Notes: generated from the letters alone by a model not told the origin. DNA of 64,000 nucleotides from Pseudomonas sp. B33.4 (GCF_034555375.1 NZ_CP140706.1:6024001-6088000), one strand, 5' to 3'. Positions 36,260 through 44,904 are shown, numbered from the stretch's first letter. Numbers and translations are program-made.

Positions 36260-36676
36260 ATGAACATCTGCGGCATCGAAATCAAAGGCAGCGAAGCGAT
36301 CATCGCCGTAGCCGCTCTCGACGGTTCAGCATTGAGCCACGTTCCCCTTGCCACCAAGAAGATCGCTCTCGAAGACGATGACGAGGCGGCCAACGTGAAG
36401 TTGTTTGCGGCGCAGGTGGCGTCGTTTGTGCGGGAGAACTCGGTGGACCGGATTGCGATCAAGAAGCGCAGCAAGAAGGGTGAGTTTGCTGGTGGCCCGA
36501 CGACATTCAAGATTGAAGGGATTTTGCAGTTGCTGGATGGGTGCGAGGTGACATTGTTGTCGCCGCAGACGATCAATGCGCAGGCGAAGAAGCATGATTT
36601 CGAGCTGCCGGGGACGCTGAACAAGTATCAGCATGAGGCTTACAAGGCTGCGTGTTCGGCGTTGGTGAAGAAGTAA
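36260..36676 (+). CDS. DUF3010 family protein
   Basis: A 138-aa protein starting MNICGIEIKGSEAIIAVAALDG, an RNase-H-like first strand with an acidic residue. It continues with DRIAIKKRSKKGEFAGGPTTFKIEGILQLL and ends with a predicted helix (NKYQHEAYKAACSALVKK). This is the DUF3010 family of gamma-proteobacteria. No function is established; a RuvC/RNase-H-like nucleic-acid fold is suggested by the start. Upstream (36031-36259) is non-coding, with no strong motif seen. Confidence 0.75.
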   Translation: MNICGIEIKGSEAIIAVAALDGSALSHVPLATKKIALEDDDEAANVKLFAAQVASFVRENSVDRIAIKKRSKKGEFAGGPTTFKIEGILQLLDGCEVTLLSPQTINAQAKKHDFELPGTLNKYQHEAYKAACSALVKK

Positions 36677-36685
36677 CTAACAGCA

Positions 36686-36768
36686 AGATCAAAAGATCGC
36701 AGCCTTCGGCAGCTCCTACATTGGAATGTATTTCCCTGTAGGAGCTGCCGAAGGCTGCGATCTTTTGA
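36686..36768. repeat. REP pair, family D
   Basis: Inverted TGTAGGAGCTGCCGAAGGCT GCGATCTTTTGAT copies with spacer TTGGAATGTATTTCC, between the convergent DUF3010 gene and cdhR. Confidence 0.92.
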
Positions 36769-36770
36769 TT

Positions 36771-37715
36771 TTAGGCCTGGGCGGTTCGGCGGTCTTCGCG
36801 CGGGCAGCGGGCAAATTTGGCGCGGTAGCTGCGGGTGAAGTACGACGGTGATTCGAAGCCGCAGGCGATGCCGACTTCGAGCACGCTCATGTCGGTCTGG
36901 CGCAGTAACTGGCGGGCTTTCTCCAGGCGCAGGCGCAGATAAAAATTGCTCGGCGTATCGTTCAGGTGCAGCCGGAACAGGCGCTCCAGTTGCCGCCGCG
37001 TCACCTTGATCGATTCCGCCAATTGCAGCGTAGTCAGCGGCGGTTCGCTGTGCTGCTCCATCTCGCCGATCACTTGCACCAGTTTCTTGTTGTTGATGCC
37101 GTAACGCGTGGCGACTTCCATGCGCTGGTGGTCTTTACGCGGGCGGATGCGCCCCAGCACAAATTGCTCGCTGACCTGAATCGCCAGTTGCGGGCCGTGG
37201 GCCTGGGCGATCAGATCGAGCATTAAATCGATGGAAGCGGTACCGCCCGCCGAGGTGATGCGCCGGCGGTCGATCTCGAACAGCTCCTGGGTCACGCTGA
37301 GCTGTGGATAAGATTCCTTGAACGCGTCGATGGCTTCCCAGTGCAAGGTCAGGCGATGACCGTCGAGCAGGCCCGCTTCAGCGAGGACAAAGCTACCGGT
37401 GTCGATGGCGCCGAGGGTCACGCCGTCGTTATCCAGCCGCCGCAACCAGTGCTCCAGGGTTGGCGTGGCGAACTTCAGCGGCTCAAACCCGGCCACCACC
37501 AGCAGCGTCGCGCCTTTCTTCAACGGCTCCAGTGCCGCGTCGGCGTTGACCGACATGCCGTTGCTCGCCAACACCGCCCCGCCATCAGCACTCAACACAT
37601 GCCAGCGGTACAGCTCGCCACGAAAGCGGTTGGCCACGCGCAGCGGTTCGATCGCGGAAATAAAGCCGATGGCGGAGAACCCCGGCATCAGCAGAAAATA
37701 GAAATCCTGGGACAT
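36771..37715 (-). CDS. cdhR: carnitine-catabolism regulator, AraC/GATase1 family
   Basis: A 314-aa regulator. The N-terminal DJ-1/PfpI-like domain (about 1-190) starts MSQDFYFLLMPGFSAIGF and holds the ligand region (GAIDTGSFVLAEAGLLDG). The C-terminal AraC double helix-turn-helix is at about 215-305 (TTLQLAESIKVTRRQLERLF and SVLEVGIACGFESPSYFTRSYR). It is a paralog of GbdR encoded 6 kb away. Divergent from caiX with a 207-bp gap, it activates carnitine uptake and the cdh genes in P. aeruginosa. A candidate site is at 37800-37833. Confidence 0.9.
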   Translation of the reverse strand: MSQDFYFLLMPGFSAIGFISAIEPLRVANRFRGELYRWHVLSADGGAVLASNGMSVNADAALEPLKKGATLLVVAGFEPLKFATPTLEHWLRRLDNDGVTLGAIDTGSFVLAEAGLLDGHRLTLHWEAIDAFKESYPQLSVTQELFEIDRRRITSAGGTASIDLMLDLIAQAHGPQLAIQVSEQFVLGRIRPRKDHQRMEVATRYGINNKKLVQVIGEMEQHSEPPLTTLQLAESIKVTRRQLERLFRLHLNDTPSNFYLRLRLEKARQLLRQTDMSVLEVGIACGFESPSYFTRSYRAKFARCPREDRRTAQA

Positions 37716-37799
37716 GGGCGCACTCGATTCGCGGGTAACGAGAGGGAGGGGAGCGTGGCTCGTTGATACGCCGATTGTCGTCGGCGTTCAAGGGCACAG

Positions 37800-37833
37800 G
37801 TCGCTACAGTGCAAATGCCAGTCGCCGCAGTGC
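37800..37833 (+). promoter_or_regulatory. direct repeat upstream of caiX, candidate CdhR operator
   Basis: GTCGCTACAGTGC (37800-37812) and GTCGCCGCAGTGC (37821-37833) match at 11 of 13 positions and are spaced 21 bp, two helix turns. The pair lies between cdhR and caiX, about 90 bp before the caiX start, as expected for an activating AraC-family dimer. Confidence 0.5.
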
Positions 37834-37922
37834 GCTTTCATGGGCGTATAGCTGCGTAACTTTGCATCACCGGCACGACAGATGCCGGAACTCACAATAA
37901 ACGACCTGCCGAGGAACCCGAC

Positions 37923-38867
37923 ATGAAACGACTGATCAGCAGCTGTGTTCTTGCACTCAGCGGTACCGCTTTCTTGAGCGCCAGCGTCATGGCGGCGGAA
38001 CCCGCCTCGTGCCAGAACGTACGCATGGGCGTGGTCAACTGGACCGACGTGATCGCCACCAGTGCCATGACCCAGGTCCTGCTCGACGGCCTCGGCTACA
38101 ACACCAAACAAACCAGCGCCTCCCAGCAAATCATCTTCGCCGGGATCCGCGATCAGCGCCTGGACCTGTTCCTCGGTTACTGGAACCCGCTGATGACCCA
38201 GACCATCACCCCGTTCGTCGACGCCAATCAGGTCAAAGTCCTCGACGCACCGAGCCTGAAAGACGCCCGCGCGACCCTCGCGGTGCCGACTTATCTAGCT
38301 GACAAGGGCCTGAAAACCTTTGCCGACATCGCCAAGTTCCAGAAAGAACTGGGCGGCAAGATCTACGGCATCGAGCCAGGCTCGGGCGCCAACACGCAGA
38401 TCAAGGCAATGATCGCCAAGAACCAGTTCGGCCTCGGCAAATTCCAGTTGGTCGAGTCCAGTGAGGCCGGCATGCTCGCCGCTGTCGACCGCGCCGTGCG
38501 CCGCAAAGAGGCCGTGGTGTTCTTCGGCTGGGCGCCGCACCCGATGAACGTCAACGTGCAGATGACTTATCTCACCGGCAGTGAAGACGCCCTTGGCCCG
38601 AACGAAGGCATGGCCACGGTATGGACCGTCACTGCGCCGAAATACGCCGAGCAGTGCCCGAACATCGGTCGCCTGCTGACCAACCTGACGTTCACCGCCG
38701 AAGACGAGAGCCGGATGATGCAGCCGCTGCTCGACCACAAGGACGCCTTCGAATCGGCCAAGCAATGGCTCAAGGATCACCCGGAAGACAAGCAGCGCTG
38801 GCTGGAAGGTGTGACCACGTTCGATGGCAAACCGGCCGCTGAAAATCTCCAGCTGACCAGCAAATAA
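37923..38867 (+). CDS. caiX: carnitine substrate-binding protein
   Basis: A 314-aa periplasmic protein of the OpuAC (glycine-betaine-binding) family. Signal peptide MKRLISSCVLALSGTAFLSASVMAAE. Mature motifs NVRMGVVNWTDVIATSAMTQVLLDGLGY and FGWAPHPMN form the aromatic box region for quaternary amines. There is no permease or ATPase nearby; in P. aeruginosa CaiX delivers carnitine to CbcWV, whose genes are at 48132-50152. It heads the carnitine genes and is probably controlled by CdhR. Confidence 0.92.
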   Translation: MKRLISSCVLALSGTAFLSASVMAAEPASCQNVRMGVVNWTDVIATSAMTQVLLDGLGYNTKQTSASQQIIFAGIRDQRLDLFLGYWNPLMTQTITPFVDANQVKVLDAPSLKDARATLAVPTYLADKGLKTFADIAKFQKELGGKIYGIEPGSGANTQIKAMIAKNQFGLGKFQLVESSEAGMLAAVDRAVRRKEAVVFFGWAPHPMNVNVQMTYLTGSEDALGPNEGMATVWTVTAPKYAEQCPNIGRLLTNLTFTAEDESRMMQPLLDHKDAFESAKQWLKDHPEDKQRWLEGVTTFDGKPAAENLQLTSK

Positions 38868-38883
38868 CCCTTTCATTTAAAAG

Positions 38884-38918
38884 CCCCTCACCCTAGCCCT
38901 CTCCCGAAGGGAGAGGGA
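38884..38918. repeat. half copy of the CCCTCACCC intergenic repeat (copy 6)
   Basis: Only the left end: CCCCTCACCCTAGCCCTCTC then CCGAAGGGAGAGGG, a strong hairpin 17 bp after caiX. Could attenuate readthrough into cdhC. Confidence 0.65.
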
Positions 38919-38987
38919 ACCGGACGAAGCTTCGCAGCCCGAAAAAGGGCTGCGGACAGACCCATCACGCCTGAAGGAAACCGCACC

Positions 38988-39875
38988 ATGAACCACGACG
39001 TCATCATCACCTGCGCACTTACCGGTGCTGGCGACACGACCGCCAAGAGCCCACACGTGCCGGTCACCCCGAAACAGATCGCCGCTGCCGCCGTTGAAGC
39101 GGCCAAGGCCGGCGCTACCGTTGTGCACTGCCATGTGCGCGATCCGCAGACCGGCAAGTTCAGCCGTGACGTAGCGCTGTACCGCGAAGTGATGGAGCGC
39201 ATCCGCGAGGCCGACGTCGACATCATCGTCAACCTCACCGCCGGCATGGGTGGCGACCTGGAAATCGGCGCAGGCGAGAACCCGATGGAGTTCGGCCCAA
39301 ACACCGATCTGGTCGGCCCGCTGACCCGACTCGCTCATGTCGAAGCGTTGCTACCGGAAATCTGCACTCTCGATTGCGGCACGCTGAACTTCGGCGATGG
39401 CGACACCATTTACGTGTCCACACCGGCGCAACTGCGCGCAGGCGCCAAGCGCATCACCGAACTGGGCGTGAAGGCCGAGCTGGAGATTTTCGACACCGGG
39501 CACCTGTGGTTTGCCAAGCAGATGATCAAGGAAGGTCTGCTCGATAACCCGCTGTTCCAGTTGTGCCTGGGTATTCCTTGGGGCGCGCCGGCGGATACCA
39601 CCACGATGAAAGCCATGGTCGACAACCTGCCCGCCGATGCTGTGTGGGCCGGGTTTGGCATTGGCCGGATGCAGATGCCGATGGCCGCGCAAGCGGTGCT
39701 GCTGGGCGGCAACGTGCGGGTCGGGCTGGAAGACAACCTGTGGCTGGACAAAGGTGTGCTGGCGACCAATGGCCAACTGGTCGAGCGCGCCACCGAGATC
39801 CTCAGCCGCCTCGGCGCCCGCGTGCTGACCCCGGCAGAGGGCCGCAAGAAAATGGGCCTGACCCAGCGCGGCTAA
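38988..39875 (+). CDS. cdhC: dehydrocarnitine cleavage enzyme (BKACE family)
   Basis: A 295-aa beta-keto-acid cleavage enzyme. TIM-barrel motifs: [13 protein letters not shown] at the start, zinc-ligand [12 protein letters not shown] (His-x-His), and [17 protein letters not shown]. It converts 3-dehydrocarnitine and acetyl-CoA to betainyl-CoA and acetoacetate. It is transcribed after caiX and before cdhA, with GAAGGAAA upstream of the ATG. Confidence 0.93.
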   Translation: MNHDVIITCALTGAGDTTAKSPHVPVTPKQIAAAAVEAAKAGATVVHCHVRDPQTGKFSRDVALYREVMERIREADVDIIVNLTAGMGGDLEIGAGENPMEFGPNTDLVGPLTRLAHVEALLPEICTLDCGTLNFGDGDTIYVSTPAQLRAGAKRITELGVKAELEIFDTGHLWFAKQMIKEGLLDNPLFQLCLGIPWGAPADTTTMKAMVDNLPADAVWAGFGIGRMQMPMAAQAVLLGGNVRVGLEDNLWLDKGVLATNGQLVERATEILSRLGARVLTPAEGRKKMGLTQRG

Positions 39876-39918
39876 CCCTCAGCTCAAAGAATGGGCTCTG
39901 ACTGCCCCCAATCTCACC

Positions 39919-40003
39919 TGTAGGAGCTGCCGAAGGCTGCGATCTTTTGATTTTGTTTCTCAAGATCAAGATCAAAAGATCGCAGCCTTCGGCAGCTCCT
40001 ACA
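39919..40003. repeat. REP pair, family D
   Basis: TGTAGGAGCTGCCGAAGGCT GCGATCTTTTGAT and its reverse with spacer TTTGTTTCTCAAGATCA. Almost fully self-complementary over 85 bp, between cdhC and cdhA. Confidence 0.92.
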
Positions 40004-40030
40004 GGGATCACCTTACTCGGGAAAAATCCA

Positions 40031-40996
40031 ATGAGCTTTATCACCGAAATCAAAACCTTCGCCGCGCTGGGCAGCGGTGTCATCGGCAGTGGCTGGGTGG
40101 CTCGCGCCCTCGCCCATGGCCTCGACGTGGTGGCCTGGGACCCGGCACCGGGCGCCGAAGCAGCACTGCGCAAACGCGTCGCTAATGCCTGGGGCGCGCT
40201 GGAGAAAAACGGCCTGGCACCCGGCGCTTCGCAGGATCGTCTGCGCTTTGTCGCGACCATCGAAGAGTGCGTGCGCGATGCCGACTTCATTCAGGAAAGC
40301 GCCCCGGAACGTCTCGAGCTGAAACTGGATCTGCACAGCAAAATCAGCGCCGCGGCCAAGCCCAATGCGTTGATCGGGTCGAGCACTTCCGGTCTGCTGC
40401 CGAGCGAGTTCTACGAGAGCTCAACGCACCCTGAACGCTGCGTGGTCGGCCACCCGTTCAACCCGGTTTATCTGTTGCCGCTGGTGGAAGTGGTCGGCGG
40501 CAAGAACACCGCGCCGGAGGCCGTTCAGGCAGCGATGAAAGTCTACGAATCCCTCGGCATGCGCCCGTTGCATGTGCGCAAGGAAGTGCCCGGCTTTATC
40601 GCCGACCGCTTGCTTGAAGCGCTGTGGCGTGAGGCGCTGCACCTGGTCAATGACGGCGTGGCGACCACTGGCGAGATTGACGATGCGATTCGGTTTGGCG
40701 CTGGTCTGCGCTGGTCGTTCATGGGGACTTTCCTGACTTACACGCTGGCTGGGGGTGATGCGGGCATGCGTCATTTCATGTCGCAATTCGGCCCGGCGTT
40801 GCAGTTGCCGTGGACGTATCTGCCAGCGCCGGAACTGACTGACAAGTTGATTGATGATGTGGTCGATGGCACCAGTGATCAGCTCGGCCGCCACAGTATT
40901 TCGGCGCTGGAGCGCTATCGTGATGATTGTTTGCTGGCGGTGCTGGAGGCGGTGAAGACCACCAAGGAAAAGCATGGGATGGCGTTTAGCGAGTGA
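40031..40996 (+). CDS. cdhA: L-carnitine dehydrogenase
   Basis: A 321-aa NAD-dependent dehydrogenase of the 3-hydroxyacyl-CoA family. N-terminal Rossmann motif [19 protein letters not shown], catalytic [18 protein letters not shown] (His/Glu), and helical C-terminal domain with [20 protein letters not shown]. It oxidises L-carnitine to 3-dehydrocarnitine. ATG 40031 is chosen because the frame upstream runs into the REP pair. Unlike some homologs it is not fused to the thioesterase, which is encoded separately as cdhB. Confidence 0.94.
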   Translation: MSFITEIKTFAALGSGVIGSGWVARALAHGLDVVAWDPAPGAEAALRKRVANAWGALEKNGLAPGASQDRLRFVATIEECVRDADFIQESAPERLELKLDLHSKISAAAKPNALIGSSTSGLLPSEFYESSTHPERCVVGHPFNPVYLLPLVEVVGGKNTAPEAVQAAMKVYESLGMRPLHVRKEVPGFIADRLLEALWREALHLVNDGVATTGEIDDAIRFGAGLRWSFMGTFLTYTLAGGDAGMRHFMSQFGPALQLPWTYLPAPELTDKLIDDVVDGTSDQLGRHSISALERYRDDCLLAVLEAVKTTKEKHGMAFSE

Positions 40997-41018
40997 TGTG
41001 TATGGCATGACATCGCTG

Positions 41019-41284
41019 CCCTCACCCTAGCCCTCTCCCAGAGGTAGAGGGGACTGACCGAGCTGATTGTTCGAGTTACGCCGACTTGCACCACCGAGCG
41101 GAACTCAGGAATTGAAAAGCTTGATGATCGGCTCCCTTTCCCCCTTGGGGGAGAGGGGACTGACCGTGTTGATTGTTCGAGTGACGCCGACTTGCACCAC
41201 CAAGCCGAACTCAAGTTTTGAAAGGCCCCCGATCTGCTCCCTTTCCCCCTCTCCCCCCCTGGGGGAGAGGGCTGGGGTGAGGGG
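41019..41284. repeat. composite CCCTCACCC intergenic repeat (copy 7)
   Basis: Ends CCCTCACCCTAGCCCTCTCC and GGGAGAGGGCTGGGGTGAGGG, 266 bp apart. The core is present twice: GATTGTTCGAGTTACGCCGA from 41065 and GATTGTTCGAGTGACGCCGA from 41171, each followed by CTTGCACCACC and an AACTCA end. This shows an internal tandem duplication of about 106 bp. It fills the cdhA-cdhB gap; no gene lies here. Confidence 0.8.
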
Positions 41285-41328
41285 TAGCTCTTGATCCTGA
41301 CGACCTGCCAACTGCCGGAACCCAAACC

Positions 41329-41805
41329 ATGTCACACCTCACCACCTACCAAACCAGAATCATCCCCGACTGGGTCGACTACAACGGCCACCTGCGCGAC
41401 GCCTTCTACCTGCTGATCTTCAGCTACGCCACCGACGCCCTGATGGATCGCCTCGGCATGGACAGCAACAACCGCGAAGCCAGCGGCAACTCGCTGTTCA
41501 CCCTCGAGCTGCACCTCAATTATCTGCACGAAGTGAAGCTCGACACCGAAGTCGAAGTACGCACGCAAATCATCGGCCACGACAGCAAACGCCTGCACCT
41601 CTATCACAGCCTGCACAAGGTCGGTGATGCGCAGGAACTGGCCGGCAACGAACAAATGCTGTTGCATGTCGACCTCGCCGGCCCGCGCTCGGCGCTGTTC
41701 AGCCCGGACACCTTGAGCCGACTGCAAGACATCGTCGCCGAGCAAAAAGACCTGCCCGCTCCCGCTTACATCGGCCGCGTTATCGCGCTGCCACCTGCAA
41801 GGTAA
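41329..41805 (+). CDS. cdhB: betainyl-CoA thioesterase
   Basis: A 158-aa hotdog-fold protein of the 4HBT type. PDWVDYNGHLRDAFYLLIFSYATDALMDRLG includes the usual Asp-x-Asn-x-H catalytic block. It hydrolyses betainyl-CoA to glycine betaine and CoA, completing carnitine breakdown. Encoded 23 bp before the gamma-butyrobetaine hydroxylase, so the two are co-transcribed. Confidence 0.92.
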   Translation: MSHLTTYQTRIIPDWVDYNGHLRDAFYLLIFSYATDALMDRLGMDSNNREASGNSLFTLELHLNYLHEVKLDTEVEVRTQIIGHDSKRLHLYHSLHKVGDAQELAGNEQMLLHVDLAGPRSALFSPDTLSRLQDIVAEQKDLPAPAYIGRVIALPPAR

Positions 41806-41828
41806 ATCCATCGATCCAAGGAGCCGCC

Positions 41829-42992
41829 ATGAACACCGCTGCCGCTGTTGCCGATTTCCGTACTTTTCCGTTGATCAGCGCGCTCGGTGGCGTGCAGAGC
41901 CTGGCGGATCGCGTTGCCATCGAATGGGCTGACGGTCGCGTCAGTCCGTTCCACCATGTCTGGCTGCGGGACAACTGCCCCTGTCCGCAGTGCGTCTACA
42001 GCGTCACCCGTGAACAGGTATTCGAGATTGTCGATGCCGCTGAAGACCTGAAACCGACAGCCGCGCACATCGATACCGATGGCTGCCTGCGCGTCGACTG
42101 GCAGGACGGTCATCTCAGCCGTTTCGATCCGGGCTGGTTGCGCGCCCATGCCTACGATGATGAGTCCCGCGCCGAACGCTTGGCCGGCAAACCCAAGCCT
42201 TATCTGTGGCGCAGCGATATGCAGTTGCCGGTGTTCGAATACGCGGCACTGATGAACGACAACGCTGCGCTGCTGCAATGGCTGATCGCCGTACGCGACA
42301 TCGGCCTGACGCAAGTACGCGGCGTGCCCACCGAGCCTGGCTCACTGAAGCTCATCGCCCAGCGCATTTCCTTTATCCGCGAAAGCAACTTCGGCGTGCT
42401 GTTCAACGTGCAATCCAAAGCCGATGCCGACAGCAATGCCTACACCGCTTTCAACCTGCCGTTGCACACCGATCTGCCGACTCGCGAGCTGCAACCGGGG
42501 CTGCAATTTCTGCATTGCCTGGTGAATGACGCCGAGGGTGGCGAGAGTATTTTTGTTGATGGATTTGCGATCGCCGATGCGTTGCGCCAGGAAGATCCAG
42601 AGTCATTCAAGGCGCTGTGTGAAATCCCCGTGGAGTTTCGCAACAAGGATCGCCATAGCGACTATCGCTGCCTGGCGCCGATCATTGCTTTGGATGCCCT
42701 GGGCAGGGTCGCCGAGATTCGTATGGCGAACTTTTTGCGTGGGGCATTTGATACGTCGGTGGAGCAGATGCCGTTGTTATATCGGGCTTATCGGCGGTTT
42801 ATCGCGATGACGCGCGAGCCACGGTTTCGGCTGATGCAACGGCTCAATCCCGGAGAGCTGTGGTGCTTCGATAATCGCCGCACGCTGCATGCGCGCAATG
42901 CGTTTGACCCGGCCACCGGAGCGCGGCACTTCCAAGGCTGCTATATCGATCGGGATGAGTTGTTGTCGCGGATTCTGGTGTTGCAACGCTAG
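41829..42992 (+). CDS. gamma-butyrobetaine hydroxylase
   Basis: A 387-aa Fe(II)/2-oxoglutarate dioxygenase. The N-terminal DUF971-like zinc domain (about 30-100) has RDNCPCPQC and a later His. The TauD-like catalytic domain has the iron His/Asp in LPLHTDLPTRELQPGLQFLHC, the second His in CFDNRRTLHARNAF and 2-oxoglutarate Arg in GARHFQGCYIDRDEL. It converts gamma-butyrobetaine to L-carnitine, feeding CdhA. An AAGGAG site precedes the ATG. Confidence 0.9.
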   Translation: MNTAAAVADFRTFPLISALGGVQSLADRVAIEWADGRVSPFHHVWLRDNCPCPQCVYSVTREQVFEIVDAAEDLKPTAAHIDTDGCLRVDWQDGHLSRFDPGWLRAHAYDDESRAERLAGKPKPYLWRSDMQLPVFEYAALMNDNAALLQWLIAVRDIGLTQVRGVPTEPGSLKLIAQRISFIRESNFGVLFNVQSKADADSNAYTAFNLPLHTDLPTRELQPGLQFLHCLVNDAEGGESIFVDGFAIADALRQEDPESFKALCEIPVEFRNKDRHSDYRCLAPIIALDALGRVAEIRMANFLRGAFDTSVEQMPLLYRAYRRFIAMTREPRFRLMQRLNPGELWCFDNRRTLHARNAFDPATGARHFQGCYIDRDELLSRILVLQR

Positions 42993-42998
42993 ACCATA

Positions 42999-43073
42999 AA
43001 AAGATCGCAGCCTTCGGCAGCTCCTACAGGGAAAGGCATTCCAATGTAGGAGCTGCCGAAGGCTGCGATCTTT
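42999..43073. repeat. REP pair, family D
   Basis: Reversed and direct TGTAGGAGCTGCCGAAGGCT GCGATCTTT copies around GGAAAGGCATTCCA, just after the hydroxylase stop. Confidence 0.92.
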
Positions 43074-43086
43074 GCTTTTCAGCAAG

Positions 43087-43126
43087 CAAAAAAAGCCCCG
43101 ATACCAGCCGTGACTGGATCGGGGCT
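43087..43126 (-). terminator. strong terminator for a leftward transcript
   Basis: On the minus strand the stem AGCCCCGAT ... ATCGGGGCT (43118-43126 with 43094-43102) contains an inner CCAG/CTGG stem and is followed by seven T residues (43088-43094 reversed). On the plus strand there is no T-run, so it serves leftward transcription. No annotated minus-strand gene ends here; see the finding for 43087-43330. The rest of the 43074-43336 gap has only this possible RNA. Confidence 0.75.
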
Positions 43127-43336
43127 CAAGCTACTGTTGAGGAGCTGCCGTGCGAGGGTGACCAAACCTTCGTGTTGCAAGCTGAGTTCAGTGTGCCCAC
43201 TCCCTTGAGCGGCGAGTTAGCCGAAAACGACCTGTTCATAGCCGTCGCAGCCACTGCGACAAATCGCCCTTGCCGTGCCCCGGCAGGGCTACCAGAATCG
43301 AGCCACGACCTCCGTTACCGAAGAAGGATGCGCGTC

Positions 43337-43600
43337 ATGATGTATGCCGATTTGATCGATCAGGAAGATTTGTTGGGCCAGCTCAAGGCGTTGGGTATTC
43401 AAGTGCCCAGTGGCACTACGGCCGATCAGGCTTGCGAGTGCGCGGTGCGCGGGCTGGATAATGTTCGCGCATTTGAACTGCGCAAGATGGTCAAGGACAT
43501 GTACACCAGCGGCGCCAGTATCCAGCCGGCGGTGCGTCAGGCGATCGACAAACAATTACTGCCGGCATTGGCGGACTATCAGCAAAGCCATAGCGCCTGA
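43337..43600 (+). CDS. hypothetical protein beside gbdR, 87 aa
   Basis: An 87-aa soluble, mainly helical protein, MMYADLIDQEDLLGQLKALG, with two internal cysteines (ADQACECAVRG) and no known domain. AAGGA at 43324-43328 favours ATG 43337; ATG 43328 overlaps the ribosome site. A gene of similar size lies next to gbdR in P. aeruginosa (PA5381 position, from memory). I do not recognise a function. Confidence 0.6.
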   Translation: MMYADLIDQEDLLGQLKALGIQVPSGTTADQACECAVRGLDNVRAFELRKMVKDMYTSGASIQPAVRQAIDKQLLPALADYQQSHSA

Positions 43601-43604
43601 CAGC

Positions 43605-43686
43605 AGATCAAAAGATCGCAGCCTTCGGCAGCTCCTACATTGGAACGCATATCCCTGTAGGAGCTGCCGCAGGCTGCGATCTTTTG
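43605..43686. repeat. REP pair, family D
   Basis: Inverted family-D copies; the left arm has CCGAAGG and the right arm CCGCAGG, so the two arms are of different sub-types. Lies between the convergent 87-aa gene and gbdR. Confidence 0.9.
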
Positions 43687-43688
43687 CC

Positions 43689-44792
43689 TTACAGCCTTAC
43701 GCTGGCAAACGTCGATTCATTGCGCGCCTGACTCAACGCCGACATCGGCCCCGACAGCGGCGACATCACGATTGCCTGCGGCAGTGGCAACATCGCCACT
43801 TGCTGGGTGGTGTTGGAGCCTACGCGCTCGTCACGCGGCGGAATGCCGAAGTATTCGCGGTAGCACTTGGAGAAGTGCGGCGTGGAGACGAATCCACACA
43901 CCGACGCCACTTCGATGATCGACATCGGCGTCTGCTTCAGCAGTTGCCGGGCGCGGATCAGACGCAGCTTCAAGTAATAACGCGACGGCGAGCAGTGCAG
44001 GTACTTCTGGAACAGCCGCTCCAGCTGTCGACGCGACACGGCGACATAAACCGCCAGTTCGTCGAGATCGATCGGCTCTTCGAGGTTGGCTTCCATCAGC
44101 GCAACGATTTCCTGCAATTTCGGCTGATTGGTGCCGAGCATGTGCTTGAGCGGCACGCGCTGGTGGTCCTGTTCGTTGCGGATGCGTTCGTAGACGAACA
44201 TTTCCGAGATCGCGGCGGACAGTTCACGACCGTGATCGCGGCTGATCAGGTGCAACATCATGTCCAGCGGCGCGGTGCCACCGGAGCTGGTGAAACGGTT
44301 ACGGTCGAGGGTGAACAGTCGCGTGCTCATGGCCACGCGCGGAAAAGCTTCCTGCATCGCCGCCAGACATTCCCAGTGCACGCTGCAATCGAAACCGTCG
44401 AGCAACCCCGCGCAAGCCAGCGCCCAACTGCCGGTGCACACGGCGCCAAGACGCTTGGACTGGCGTGCCTGGCTTTGCAGCCATGAAACGTGTTCGCGGG
44501 TGACAGTGCGTTGGATACCGATGCCGCCGCAGACAATCACAGTGTCCAGCGGCGGGGCTTTGTGCATGGAAGCGTCGGGAGTGATTTGCAGACCGTCACT
44601 GGCCCACACTTGGCCGCCATCGACGGTGAGGGTGCTCCAGCGATACAGCTCGCGACCGGACAATTGGTTGGCCATGCGTAGAGGTTCTACTGCGGAGGCC
44701 AGAGAAATCAGCGTGAAATTGTCCAGCAGCAGAAAGCCGATGGATTGAGGCGCACGGTTCTGGGGTTGGGCCCCGGAGTTGAACGACGTCAT
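43689..44792 (-). CDS. gbdR: glycine betaine / dimethylglycine regulator GbdR
   Basis: A 367-aa AraC-family activator with an N-terminal GATase1-like domain (about 18-195, IGFLLLDNFTLISLASAVEPLRMAN; cysteine loop GAVCTGSWALACAGLLDG). The C-terminal double helix-turn-helix is at about 235-325 (DLDELAVYVAVSRRQLERLF and SIIEVASVCGFVSTPHFSKCYREYFG). In P. aeruginosa GbdR senses glycine betaine and dimethylglycine and switches on gbc, dgc, sox, cbc and related genes. Upstream is a sigma-54-like promoter (44889-44904). Confidence 0.95.
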   Translation of the reverse strand: MTSFNSGAQPQNRAPQSIGFLLLDNFTLISLASAVEPLRMANQLSGRELYRWSTLTVDGGQVWASDGLQITPDASMHKAPPLDTVIVCGGIGIQRTVTREHVSWLQSQARQSKRLGAVCTGSWALACAGLLDGFDCSVHWECLAAMQEAFPRVAMSTRLFTLDRNRFTSSGGTAPLDMMLHLISRDHGRELSAAISEMFVYERIRNEQDHQRVPLKHMLGTNQPKLQEIVALMEANLEEPIDLDELAVYVAVSRRQLERLFQKYLHCSPSRYYLKLRLIRARQLLKQTPMSIIEVASVCGFVSTPHFSKCYREYFGIPPRDERVGSNTTQQVAMLPLPQAIVMSPLSGPMSALSQARNESTFASVRL

Positions 44793-44888
44793 CGCGGTAT
44801 CTCCTCACACAAAGCGGGTGATGGCCTCAGGCGGAGGCTCTTGTTATTGCCAGCATTCTCGCGTGGGAGACGGGCTTTGTTATGACAG

Positions 44889-44904
44889 AGCAATTGCCAT
44901 GCCT
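44889..44904 (-). promoter_or_regulatory. sigma-54-like promoter of gbdR
   Basis: On the minus strand the sequence is AGGCATGGCAATTGCT: GG and GC are 10 bp apart as in the -24/-12 consensus TGGCACG-N4-TTGC. The start would be near 44876, about 85 bp before the gbdR ATG. Upstream at 44940-44951 is the perfect palindrome ACGTCGCGACGT, with more GACGT repeats to 44970, a possible enhancer site. The remainder of 44793-45225 shows no gene. Confidence 0.45.
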
